Of a DNA stretch of 64,000 nucleotides, positions 48,650 to 55,877 are shown piece after piece. Numbering within the stretch: position 1 is the stretch's first letter; each line of letters starts with the position of its first letter. The stretch spans positions 434,001 through 498,000 of the forward strand of contig JAHCAY010000001.1 of NCBI GenBank assembly GCA_019634575.1, written 5' to 3'. The notes below the pieces were generated by a model that was not told where the DNA came from, ran no database searches, and worked only from the letters and a program-made list of their open reading frames with translations. The position numbers and the translations under genes were made by a program. The DNA is from Candidatus Didemnitutus sp. (GTDB taxonomy: Bacteria; Verrucomicrobiota; Verrucomicrobiia; Opitutales; Opitutaceae).

Positions 48650-49948
48650 TCAGAACTTGAAGTTCATGCCGCCGCGGATGCCGACCGCGTTGCCGAAATC
48701 GATCTTCGCGGTGCGCCCGCCGACTTCCATGTCGTAGGAGCCGAACTTCTGCATGTTCACGCCGGCATAGAAACCGGTGCGCTCGGTGGCCGCCCAATCG
48801 AGGTTCACGTCGGCATAGATGCCGCCGAGGAACGCGCTCTTCGAATCGTCGGCCTCTTCGGTGATCGGCGTGGGCAGGTCGGAAACCGTGAGACTTTCGA
48901 CGACCGAGTAACGCGTGCCGCTGAACGCGCCGGCCATGCCGAGGCTCGCGCTCACGCCGAGCCGTTCGGTCAACTGGGCCCGGATTTGGGGGCCGACGCG
49001 CATGAGGAAATACGCGCCCTTGATCTTCCAGTTTCCGTCGATCGTGGCGCCACCGACCGTGGTGACGGTCTTGCCCGTGCCGGCGACGGTGGTATCGGGC
49101 GCCGCGCCGACCGGCACCGTCGTTTCAAGCGACTGGTCGTCGCCGTCGACGGTCGTGTCGAAATCCGTGAAAGTCGGGCCGCTCTTCACGCCATCCGGCA
49201 AGGTGCCGCCGATGCGGAAATAGTCGCTGTAGACCGAGAGTGTCGCGCGCACGGCGCCGCCCGTCTTCGCGTTGATCGGGTTCAGCGCGATGCCTCCGGC
49301 GATGCCCCATTCGAGGCGCTTGCCGAGCTTGCCGAACACGCGCGACATCGAGAGTTCGATGCCACTGTTCGCGCCTTCCTCTTTCTCCGCGAACGCGCCT
49401 TCGGAAGTGGCGCTGTAGTTGCTCATGCGGAGCAGAGAACCGTCAATCAAACTGGTGGAGGAAGCCGACCACTCGCGGCTGAAGGCGGCATCGTAACTGA
49501 GCCCCTCGCCGACCACCTTGTCGGTCAATGGACCACCTTCCTCGGCGCGCGTGACTTGGTGCGCGCGATAGCGGCCATTGCCGATCGGCTCGCCGTAGAA
49601 GGTCGGAGTGCCCACCTTTGTGTCCGGATCCGGCGCGGTCTTGGTCTCGAACGGATCGCGCAGCGCGTCCTTCTTCACATAGCCGGTGTCGTAGACGTAG
49701 TTGCCCGAAGCGTCCGGACCCGTCGTGCGCACATTGGAGATGCTGCCGAGATTGCCGAACCGCACCGCCGCGCCCTTGTTCAAGATGCGAATGCCGAAGT
49801 TGAGGTTGTTCTTGGGCACATACCACTCGTCGGTGGGGAGCGTGAGGGCGAGATTGGCCTCTTCGTCGGTGGACGATGCAGATTGCGCAAAAGCCGGGGC
49901 AACGAGCGCGGCCAACAGGGCCACCGTGGAAACGGGACGAAGGTTCAT
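48650..49948 (-). CDS. Predicted outer-membrane beta-barrel protein
   Basis: 432 residues with a signal peptide (MNLRPVSTVALLAALVAPAFAQS). No further membrane helix. The mature part has alternating strands with many Gly, aromatic and polar residues and ends in F (GIRGGMNFKF), the typical C-terminal signal of BamA-assembled barrels. No channel or adhesin family was recognised. It lies downstream of the ParA operon, separated by 59 bases, and may be transcribed from its own promoter. Function unknown, perhaps a porin-like protein. Confidence 0.75.
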   Translation of the reverse strand: MNLRPVSTVALLAALVAPAFAQSASSTDEEANLALTLPTDEWYVPKNNLNFGIRILNKGAAVRFGNLGSISNVRTTGPDASGNYVYDTGYVKKDALRDPFETKTAPDPDTKVGTPTFYGEPIGNGRYRAHQVTRAEEGGPLTDKVVGEGLSYDAAFSREWSASSTSLIDGSLLRMSNYSATSEGAFAEKEEGANSGIELSMSRVFGKLGKRLEWGIAGGIALNPINAKTGGAVRATLSVYSDYFRIGGTLPDGVKSGPTFTDFDTTVDGDDQSLETTVPVGAAPDTTVAGTGKTVTTVGGATIDGNWKIKGAYFLMRVGPQIRAQLTERLGVSASLGMAGAFSGTRYSVVESLTVSDLPTPITEEADDSKSAFLGGIYADVNLDWAATERTGFYAGVNMQKFGSYDMEVGGRTAKIDFGNAVGIRGGMNFKF

Positions 49949-50007
49949 TCAGGAAAGGGAGAAAGCAGAGTAAGTTGGCTTGGAAAAGCCAATTCAAACC
50001 TTGTTCC

Positions 50008-50739
50008 CTACGCTTTTTCCCTGATTTCGGGCGGTTCGTCCCCTCCCAAGCCGAGTTGCCGGGCCTTCCGCTTCAAATCGTCGGCGAGCTGCTCCAGCTC
50101 GGTCTCCTTCTCCTGCTGCTCCTGCATCTTCGAGAAGAGCCTGGCTTCGCTCTGCTCCAGAAACTCCTCCCGTTCCCGCAGGGCCTCGCGCTGTTCTTTC
50201 ACCGCCGCTTCCTGCCGGTCGAGTTCCTCCTTCAGCTTCCTCATCGCCTCGACCTGCTCGCCGGAAACCGCCGGACCGGCCGTGGTCGTCTGTTTGCGGG
50301 CCGCCTCCACGACGCGTTCGCGGGCCGCCAGCAAGGCCTCGGCCTCGGCCAGCTCCCGCTCGCGCTCCGCCAGCTTGGCCTGCGCCTCGTTGACCGCCAA
50401 ATCCCGCTCGGCGAGCTTCGCCTCCAGCGCCCGGATCGCCTTCTGCAACTCGTCCACCTGGGTGCCGCTGAGCTGCGGCGTTTCCCCGCCCCACGGCGTC
50501 CGCGACTGGGCGAGGATCGCGTCGATCGACTTGCGGGCCTCCACCGTCGCCGCACTCGTGGCTGCGGCCGCTTCCTGTGCGCGCAGCAGCGGGCTGGCAC
50601 GCCGCGGCAGCACGAGCGGCTTGGCCCCGCCACTGGCAGGCTTGGGCGTGATGACGCCCGGGGGCGGCGCGAAACTCGGGGGCTTCGGGAACGGCGGCGG
50701 AAGGCCGGTGGGAGCGGGCGGGTTATTCTCCACGCCCAC
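50008..50739 (-). CDS. Proline-rich coiled-coil protein, third gene of the ParA operon
   Basis: 243 residues. Residues 1-50 are Pro-rich and likely disordered (PPAPTGLPPPFPKPPSFAPPPG). Residues 80-225 form a long coiled coil of Glu/Ala/Leu/Arg heptads (LAERERELAEAEALLAARERVVEA; LREREEFLEQSEARLFSKMQEQQEKETELEQLADDLKR). No signal peptide. The disordered-plus-coiled-coil design resembles scaffolds of ParA-type positioning systems such as PomX or McdB, but no homology is shown. It begins three bases after the preceding gene, so the three genes are co-translated. Confidence 0.8.
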   Translation of the reverse strand: MGVENNPPAPTGLPPPFPKPPSFAPPPGVITPKPASGGAKPLVLPRRASPLLRAQEAAAATSAATVEARKSIDAILAQSRTPWGGETPQLSGTQVDELQKAIRALEAKLAERDLAVNEAQAKLAERERELAEAEALLAARERVVEAARKQTTTAGPAVSGEQVEAMRKLKEELDRQEAAVKEQREALREREEFLEQSEARLFSKMQEQQEKETELEQLADDLKRKARQLGLGGDEPPEIREKA

Positions 50740-50742
50740 GAA

Positions 50743-51702
50743 TTAACGCCCAAACAGGCGCGAAAACAAGCCGCCCTTCTTCGGTGCGGCGGGCATCGTG
50801 GCAGCTGCGGAATTCAGCTTGGCGGCCAAGGTCGTGCGGACGAAGCGCGCCGCCACCGCCTCGCGCACCGGATCGCCGAGCACCACGAGTTCACGTTCCA
50901 GGGAGCCACCGGCGTTCAGCTTCGCCACCAACGCGGACGTAGCGTCTTTGAACCAGTCGAACGTCGCGTTCATCGCCAGCTGCACACGCTGCTCCGCCTG
51001 CGCCTGCGCTTCGGCCGACAACACTGTCGCTCCCGCCTCCGTGCCGGTCAGGGTGGCGCCGTAGGCTTTCGCCAACGCCGCCTGCTCGGACCGGCCGACC
51101 GCCGCCGCCGCGAGGCCGAGCGCTTCCGGCAAGTGCAGACCGCTCGCGCCCTTCCGGAACGGCAGGAACTGCCCGATGCCCTCCTCGTCGCCGTGCGAAA
51201 GCGCATTCAGCAATCCGCGGAAATCGCCGCCGATCACGACGCGCGTGGACATCTGCTGCGCGAGGTTCGCGAACTCGCCGATCGTCTTCACACCTTCGGA
51301 CGCGCACACCGCCCGCGTGCCCTCGCTCACATTGACCAAGGCGAGCGGATAAGCCTCCGGGATGCCCAGGCGGCCGAGCGTCTTCAGCACGGCGTTTTCC
51401 TTCGACGAGCTTTCCTCGACCTGCGCGACCATGTCGCCGAACGGATCGTCGAACGCCAGCGTCTCCTTGAGGATGCCGACGAGATGATCGACTCGCTTCT
51501 CGCTGCCGGCGATCTCCGGCAGCATGAGGAGCTCCTCATAGTTGAAATCGATGTATTTCGACGGCCTCTCCTCGTCGCCCTTCACCGGCCAGTCGGCGAT
51601 GTCGAGGTTTTGCGCGAGGCTGCTCAGCGAGGTGTCCGCCATGATGGAGCTGTGGAAACGCTTGCGGACGTCTTCCCAATCTTTCGCGGTGTATTTGGCC
51701 AT
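50743..51702 (-). CDS. Unknown soluble protein, second gene of the ParA operon
   Basis: 319 residues without signal or membrane segment. The N-terminal part (AKDWEDVRKRFHSSIMADTSLSS) is helical. Residues of about 110-150 (LGIPEAYPLALVNVSEGTRAVCASEGVKTIGEFANLAQ) look like a helix-hairpin-helix module of the kind seen in RNA polymerase alpha CTD. A mostly helical region follows and ends in a basic patch (KKGGLFSRLFGR). No known family recognised. Eleven bases separate it from the ParA gene; a ParA partner or adaptor is the natural hypothesis. Confidence 0.8.
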   Translation of the reverse strand: MAKYTAKDWEDVRKRFHSSIMADTSLSSLAQNLDIADWPVKGDEERPSKYIDFNYEELLMLPEIAGSEKRVDHLVGILKETLAFDDPFGDMVAQVEESSSKENAVLKTLGRLGIPEAYPLALVNVSEGTRAVCASEGVKTIGEFANLAQQMSTRVVIGGDFRGLLNALSHGDEEGIGQFLPFRKGASGLHLPEALGLAAAAVGRSEQAALAKAYGATLTGTEAGATVLSAEAQAQAEQRVQLAMNATFDWFKDATSALVAKLNAGGSLERELVVLGDPVREAVAARFVRTTLAAKLNSAAATMPAAPKKGGLFSRLFGR

Positions 51703-51713
51703 GGTGTCCTCCG

Positions 51714-52607
51714 TCAGGTGGCGGGCGCGTGCTCGACGATCTCGGCGGCGAGCTGGCGGTAGTCGTTGGTAACGCTGTCGGTCTCGGTGCCCTCGGAGCC
51801 GACGAGCGCGACGGGCAAGCCGAGCGTCACGGCGCGGCGCACGACGATCGCGTCGCGGATCTGCGTGGAGAAAATCTTCGCGCTCGGCGCGCAGCCGCGC
51901 TTCTGCGCCTTGAATTGATTCAGGCGGAGCTGCATCCGCATCTTCGGCACCTCGATGTCGACGTTCGTCTTGATCGCGTTGAACACGATGCCGTAGACCT
52001 GCGCCGCCGGCCCCATCGCCGCGGTGCGGAAGCTCGCCGAGCTCTGCTGGAAGCGCATCAGCTTTTCCACGAGCAGCGTGAAACCGATCAGCGACAGCGC
52101 ATCGGGATTCGACGGCACGTAGATCTCGTTCGCGCAGAAAATGCCGTTTTGCGACGCGCGCAGGATATTGGGCGGGCAGTCGAAGAGGACCACGTCGTAA
52201 TCCTTTTCCACCTCCGCCAGCTGCTCTTGGAAGATCGCGTAGCTCGGCCGCTTCGGATCGGGCTTATATTCGCCCTCGAGATCGACCAGGTTGAAGGTCG
52301 TCGGGATCAGGTCGAGTCCCGGCAGAAGCTTCTCGCCCTCCTTGCCCTCGACGACGCTTTTGATGATCAAGTCGCGCACGCGCGCGGTGCCGGGATCGAA
52401 GATCGAGTAGACCGCGCCGACGCCGCTGGCGTTGATCTTGTTCCAGCGGTCGAGCTTGAGGAGCCAGATGCTCGCGTTGGATTGCGTGTCGAAATCGACC
52501 AGCAGGACGCGCAGGCCCCGCTGCGCGAGCGCCGCCGCGATGTTGACGATGAGCGAGGTCTTGCCGACGCCGCCCTTGTAATTGATGAATGCGATTTTGC
52601 GGGCCAT
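51714..52607 (-). CDS. parA: ParA/MinD-family ATPase
   Basis: 297 residues. The deviant Walker A of the ParA superfamily is FINYKGGVGKTSL with K11 and K16. Walker A' is VLLVDFDTQSNAS. Walker B is DVVLFDCPPN. A chromosomal soj gene would be expected beside parB; none is present here, so this is an orphan ParA-type ATPase likely positioning some cargo rather than segregating the chromosome. ATG 52607 is the family-like start (MARKIAFINYKGG). First gene of the three-gene operon with the unknown proteins at 50743 and 50008. Confidence 0.92.
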   Translation of the reverse strand: MARKIAFINYKGGVGKTSLIVNIAAALAQRGLRVLLVDFDTQSNASIWLLKLDRWNKINASGVGAVYSIFDPGTARVRDLIIKSVVEGKEGEKLLPGLDLIPTTFNLVDLEGEYKPDPKRPSYAIFQEQLAEVEKDYDVVLFDCPPNILRASQNGIFCANEIYVPSNPDALSLIGFTLLVEKLMRFQQSSASFRTAAMGPAAQVYGIVFNAIKTNVDIEVPKMRMQLRLNQFKAQKRGCAPSAKIFSTQIRDAIVVRRAVTLGLPVALVGSEGTETDSVTNDYRQLAAEIVEHAPAT

Positions 52608-52740
52608 CAGGGATATCGCGACGGCGCGAGGATGGCCGCAACCCGCCGGCACGAGCGAGTTAAAAAACCTTTGAATCCCCGCCGCGCGTGGCGCGACTTT
52701 CGGTTTTTCTTTTGCCGAATCTTCCGCCCTGCTTCGCGCC

Positions 52741-53205
52741 ATGTCCGAACTTTCGCTTCAGGAACGTTTTTCCCCGCAAAGCATCTGTTTCGGCTGCGGC
52801 CCCGCCAACCCCAAGGGCCTGCACATCCGCAGCCACGCGCGCGGCGACGAGGTCGTAGCGACCTGGACGCCCGAGAAACACCACGAAGCCTTCCCCGGCG
52901 TGCTGAACGGCGGCATCATCGGCTCGCTCCTCGATTGCCACTGCAACTGGACCGCCGCGTGGCACCTCATGCAACAGGGCCAACTCGAAAAACCGCCCTG
53001 CTGCGTCACCGCCGACTACGCGATCAGGATGATGCGCCCCACCCCGACTGACGGCCCCGTCGAACTCACCGCGCGCGTCGTCGAGTCCTCCGCCGACCGC
53101 GCCGTCGTCGAAGGCGTCCTCACCGCCGCCGGCAAGCCGCGCGCCACCTGCCGCGGCACCTTCGTCGCCGTGCAGCCGGGCCATCCCGCGTATCACCGTT
53201 GGTGA
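52741..53205 (+). CDS. PaaI-type hotdog thioesterase
   Basis: 154 residues. Hotdog fold with the hallmark PGVLNGGIIGSLLDCHCNWTA (the loop and active-site helix; HGG of relatives is NGG here). CFGCGPANPKGLHI near residue 16 is typical of this thioesterase clade. It hydrolyses acyl-CoA thioesters in known relatives; the substrate here is unknown. It is divergent from the ParA operon, with a 133-base gap carrying no obvious feature. Confidence 0.87.
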   Translation: MSELSLQERFSPQSICFGCGPANPKGLHIRSHARGDEVVATWTPEKHHEAFPGVLNGGIIGSLLDCHCNWTAAWHLMQQGQLEKPPCCVTADYAIRMMRPTPTDGPVELTARVVESSADRAVVEGVLTAAGKPRATCRGTFVAVQPGHPAYHRW

Positions 53206-53303
53206 TCGGCATCAGCCGCGCCGACCGGAGCGTAACGCGAGATTTCACCTCGTCGTAACGCGGTTGTCGCACGGGTGCCACACGACGACGCCATGCTCCG
53301 GCG

Positions 53304-53696
53304 ATGCCCGCCGCCCACATCCTCGCCGTCGACGACGAACCGGAAATCCTCGAGCTGATCGCCTATCAACTCCGCAAGGCCGGCCATTCGGTGGCGACCG
53401 CCGGCAACGGCTGGGAGGCGCTCGCCGAAGTGCGGCGCCAGCGCCCCGACCTGATTCTCCTCGATCTGATGCTGCCGGATCTCGACGGCTTCGGCGTCTG
53501 CGAAATCCTCCGCCGCGATCCGGCGACGGCGACGATCCCCATCGTGATCATTTCCGCGTGGGCCTCGGCCGACTCGCGACACCTCGGCCTCGAACTCGGC
53601 GCGCTCGACTACCTGACGAAGCCGTTCAGCCCGCACGAACTGGTGCAGCGCGTGAATCGCCTCACCGAGGTCCGTGCGGACCGAGCGGCAAACTGA
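53304..53696 (+). CDS. Stand-alone receiver (CheY-like) response regulator
   Basis: 130 residues, receiver domain only. The acidic pair D10/D11, the phosphorylation site D54 (LLDLMLPD), Ser in VIISAWA and K106 in YLTKPF are all present. No output domain. No kinase is adjacent. It converges with tonB, with three bases between stops. It could be a CheY-like relay for one of the hybrid kinases in the window or elsewhere. Confidence 0.93.
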   Translation: MPAAHILAVDDEPEILELIAYQLRKAGHSVATAGNGWEALAEVRRQRPDLILLDLMLPDLDGFGVCEILRRDPATATIPIVIISAWASADSRHLGLELGALDYLTKPFSPHELVQRVNRLTEVRADRAAN

Positions 53697-53699
53697 GCG

Positions 53700-54392
53700 T
53701 CAGTCGCGATCGTTCATCGTAAACCCGATCGGCACGACCATCCGGAACGGCACGGGCTTGCCTTGGCGTTTCCCGGACTCGAAGCGCCACTTCAGCACCG
53801 CGCGCACCGCCGGCTCCTCGAACTCGCGCGCGGAGCTCTTCAACGCCCGCGCCGAAGTCACCCGGCCGCTGGCATCGACGTCGAACTCCACCGTCACGTT
53901 GCCTTCGACACCGGCGCTGCGCATCGCGAACGGATATTCCGGCGGGATCTGCGCCTTGGCGCGCGGGTGCGCGTCGAGCTGATCCATGCTGAAGATGCCT
54001 GGCCCGCGCGGGTCGCCCACGACAGGCGCTCCCGTCGTGCCATCGCCCCATTCTTTGGGAATCTGATCGGTCTTCACGTCGACCTTCGCCGCTGGCGGCG
54101 TGAACGGATCGACGACGACATCGGGTCGCACGTCGACCGAGCGATCTTCCGTGACCGGCTTGACGGGGCCGGGCTTGCTCAGCGGCTTCACGGCCTCGAC
54201 CGGCGGATCGGGATCGACCTTGGGCGTGATGAGTTCAACCGGCATCGGCGGGAGCTTGATCGGTGGATCGAGTTTGAATCCGTCGATTATGGCTGGGACG
54301 TCAGGACGAATCCCAAACAGCAACACGACGTGGAACGTCGCTGCGACTAACGCGGGAACGCCGAAGCGTTGAGTCATGGTGGCGGTGTGCAT
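53700..54392 (-). CDS. tonB: TonB-like energy transducer
   Basis: Couples the proton-motive force across the inner membrane to outer-membrane transport. 230 residues: N-terminal membrane helix (VPALVAATFHVVLLFGI), then a Pro-rich periplasmic spacer (KLPPMPVELITPKVDPDPPVEAVKP), then the C-terminal TonB domain (AQIPPEYPFAMRSAGVEGNVTVEFDVDASGRV through FRMVVPIGFTM). exbB/exbD are not adjacent. ATG 54392 is chosen; an ATG six codons upstream is possible. Confidence 0.92.
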   Translation of the reverse strand: MHTATMTQRFGVPALVAATFHVVLLFGIRPDVPAIIDGFKLDPPIKLPPMPVELITPKVDPDPPVEAVKPLSKPGPVKPVTEDRSVDVRPDVVVDPFTPPAAKVDVKTDQIPKEWGDGTTGAPVVGDPRGPGIFSMDQLDAHPRAKAQIPPEYPFAMRSAGVEGNVTVEFDVDASGRVTSARALKSSAREFEEPAVRAVLKWRFESGKRQGKPVPFRMVVPIGFTMNDRD

Positions 54393-54496
54393 GATAGTCT
54401 CCAACCGCACGACGCGCCGCCGCGCGGTTTCTTAGGTGAAACATGCGAGTTTCCCCTCCAACCGCGCCGGTCATCGGTCCCGCCAGTCGTGGCATC

Positions 54497-54513
54497 ATTA
54501 CGTAATACGTAAT
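54497..54513. promoter_or_regulatory. AT-rich tandem ACGTAAT site between divergent genes
   Basis: The palindrome ATTACGTAAT (54497-54506) is followed directly by a second ACGTAAT. It is strikingly AT-rich within a GC-rich intergenic region of 234 bases, midway between the starts of tonB and the following thioesterase. It may be an operator or promoter core; no regulator can be assigned. Confidence 0.45.
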
Positions 54514-54626
54514 AATGTTCGCCCGGCAGCGCGGCGCGCGGAGGATTCGTCATCGCCGCGCTCCGCGACCGCGCCGCCGCGCAAACTTCGTTGCCAAACC
54601 GCGCCGCGCGCGCGTCACATCACGGC

Positions 54627-55058
54627 GTGAAACCCACCGACCTCGCGTTCAGCCAAGCGCTCGGCCTCGTCGCCGCGCCCGCCGGCGCGGAGCATTTGCT
54701 CGAACTGCCGTTCGGCGCGTTCGTGCAGAATCACGTCGGCACGACGCACGCCGCCGCACAGTTCGCCCTCGCCGAGGCCGCCAGCGCCGCCTGTCTCCAA
54801 CGCGACTTCCCCGCGCTCGATGGGAAGGTCTTCGCCGTCGTGCGCGGCGTGCAGCTCAAATACCGCAAGGCCGGCACCGGCGACCTGCTCGCCTTCGCCC
54901 GGCCCGACGACCTCACCCGCGCCAATCTCGTCCGCGATCTCGAGACCAAGACGCGCACCGCCGCGACCGTGCTCGTCGAACTGAAGGACCGCGCCGGCAA
55001 CGTGACCTTCTCCGGCAGTTTCGATTGGTTCATCGCCCGCGGCGAGACCGCTCCGTGA
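54627..55058 (+). CDS. Hotdog-fold thioesterase (DUF4442/PaaI-like)
   Basis: 143 residues starting from GTG 54627. Helix FGAFVQNHVGTTHAAAQFALAEAASAACL corresponds to the central hotdog helix with the conserved N-H-x-G-T-x-H pattern; the strand VFAVVRGVQLKYRKAGTGDLLAFAR follows. No signal peptide. Presumably acts on acyl-CoA or related thioesters. The next gene begins five bases later. An upstream ATG at 54591 gives an atypical Arg/His-rich leader and is not preferred. Confidence 0.82.
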   Translation: MKPTDLAFSQALGLVAAPAGAEHLLELPFGAFVQNHVGTTHAAAQFALAEAASAACLQRDFPALDGKVFAVVRGVQLKYRKAGTGDLLAFARPDDLTRANLVRDLETKTRTAATVLVELKDRAGNVTFSGSFDWFIARGETAP

Positions 55059-55063
55059 TTCCC

Positions 55064-55744
55064 ATGCGCCTGCGCCTCGCCCTTTCCTTCTGCCTGCTCG
55101 CTGTCGCCGCCACCGCGGCCGAGTTGCCGTCCTATTTCGCCGCTGCCCTCGCGCGCTTCACGTCCGACGCCCCGCGCGGCTGGGCCTACACGTTGACCAC
55201 CACGCGCGAAGGCGACACCTCCGTCGAGCGCTACGATCCGTCGCGTCCCAAGGGCGGCGAATGGACCTTGCTCGAACGCAACGGCCGCGCGGCCACCGCT
55301 GACGAGATCGAACGCTACCTCCGCTACAAGGCCAGCAGCACGCCGCCCACCGCGCGCGCCACTTTCGAGAAAGGCGACCTCGACCGCTCGACGTTCGAAC
55401 TCGTGAGCGAGACCGCGACGAGCGCCGTCTTCCGCGGACGGTTTCGCGAGGACCTGAAGGAGCCGCTGCTCGCGCATCTCCTGCTCGAACTGCAAATCGC
55501 CAAGGCCGATCCCGCCGTGCAGTCGTTCACGATGCGCCTGACCGCACCGTTCACGCCCGCGCTCGGCGTGAAAATGCACGAGCTCGAGGTCGCGATGGAA
55601 TTTTCCCCGCCGAGCGACGACCGGCCGTCCCTCCCCCGCGCCTCGCGCTCCCGCTTCCGCGGCCGGCTTTTCTTCTTCAAGTTGATCGAGGAAGATCTGC
55701 GCATCGCCTACTCGGATTTCACGCGCGTCGTGCCGCGTCGGTGA
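55064..55744 (+). CDS. Secreted protein of unknown function
   Basis: 226 residues with a signal peptide (MRLRLALSFCLLAVAATAAELP). The mature part is about 200 residues, beta-rich, with polar strands (WAYTLTTTREGDTSVERYDPS; ELVSETATSAVFRGRFRED; EVAMEFSPPSDDRPSLPRAS) and a basic C-terminus. No lipoprotein Cys and no membrane helix, so it should be periplasmic or surface-exposed. Family not recognised. It is coupled to the thioesterase gene by five bases; a functional link is unproven. Confidence 0.8.
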   Translation: MRLRLALSFCLLAVAATAAELPSYFAAALARFTSDAPRGWAYTLTTTREGDTSVERYDPSRPKGGEWTLLERNGRAATADEIERYLRYKASSTPPTARATFEKGDLDRSTFELVSETATSAVFRGRFREDLKEPLLAHLLLELQIAKADPAVQSFTMRLTAPFTPALGVKMHELEVAMEFSPPSDDRPSLPRASRSRFRGRLFFFKLIEEDLRIAYSDFTRVVPRR

Positions 55745-55759
55745 CGCAGCGCGCTGGCT

Positions 55760-55838
55760 GGAGGGCGCGGCTACCGCCGCGCCGCGAACCTCCGCCGCCG
55801 CCCGTCTGCCCTGCGGCTCGGCGGTAGCCGAGCCCTCC
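55760..55838. repeat. REPIN, GCCGCGCC family
   Basis: Two 24-base elements face each other. The left (55760-55783) is identical to that at 11299; the right (55815-55838) has the stem GGCTCGGC / GCCGAGCC. The G-C pair of the first stem is replaced by a T-A pair in the second, so the palindrome is kept. The loop GGTA and the outer CCTCC are conserved. Located between the secreted protein gene and glgB, whose 3' ends converge. Confidence 0.85.
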
Positions 55839-55877
55839 GAAATCAGCCGCGCCCGCCACAATGACGGGAGCCAGCGA

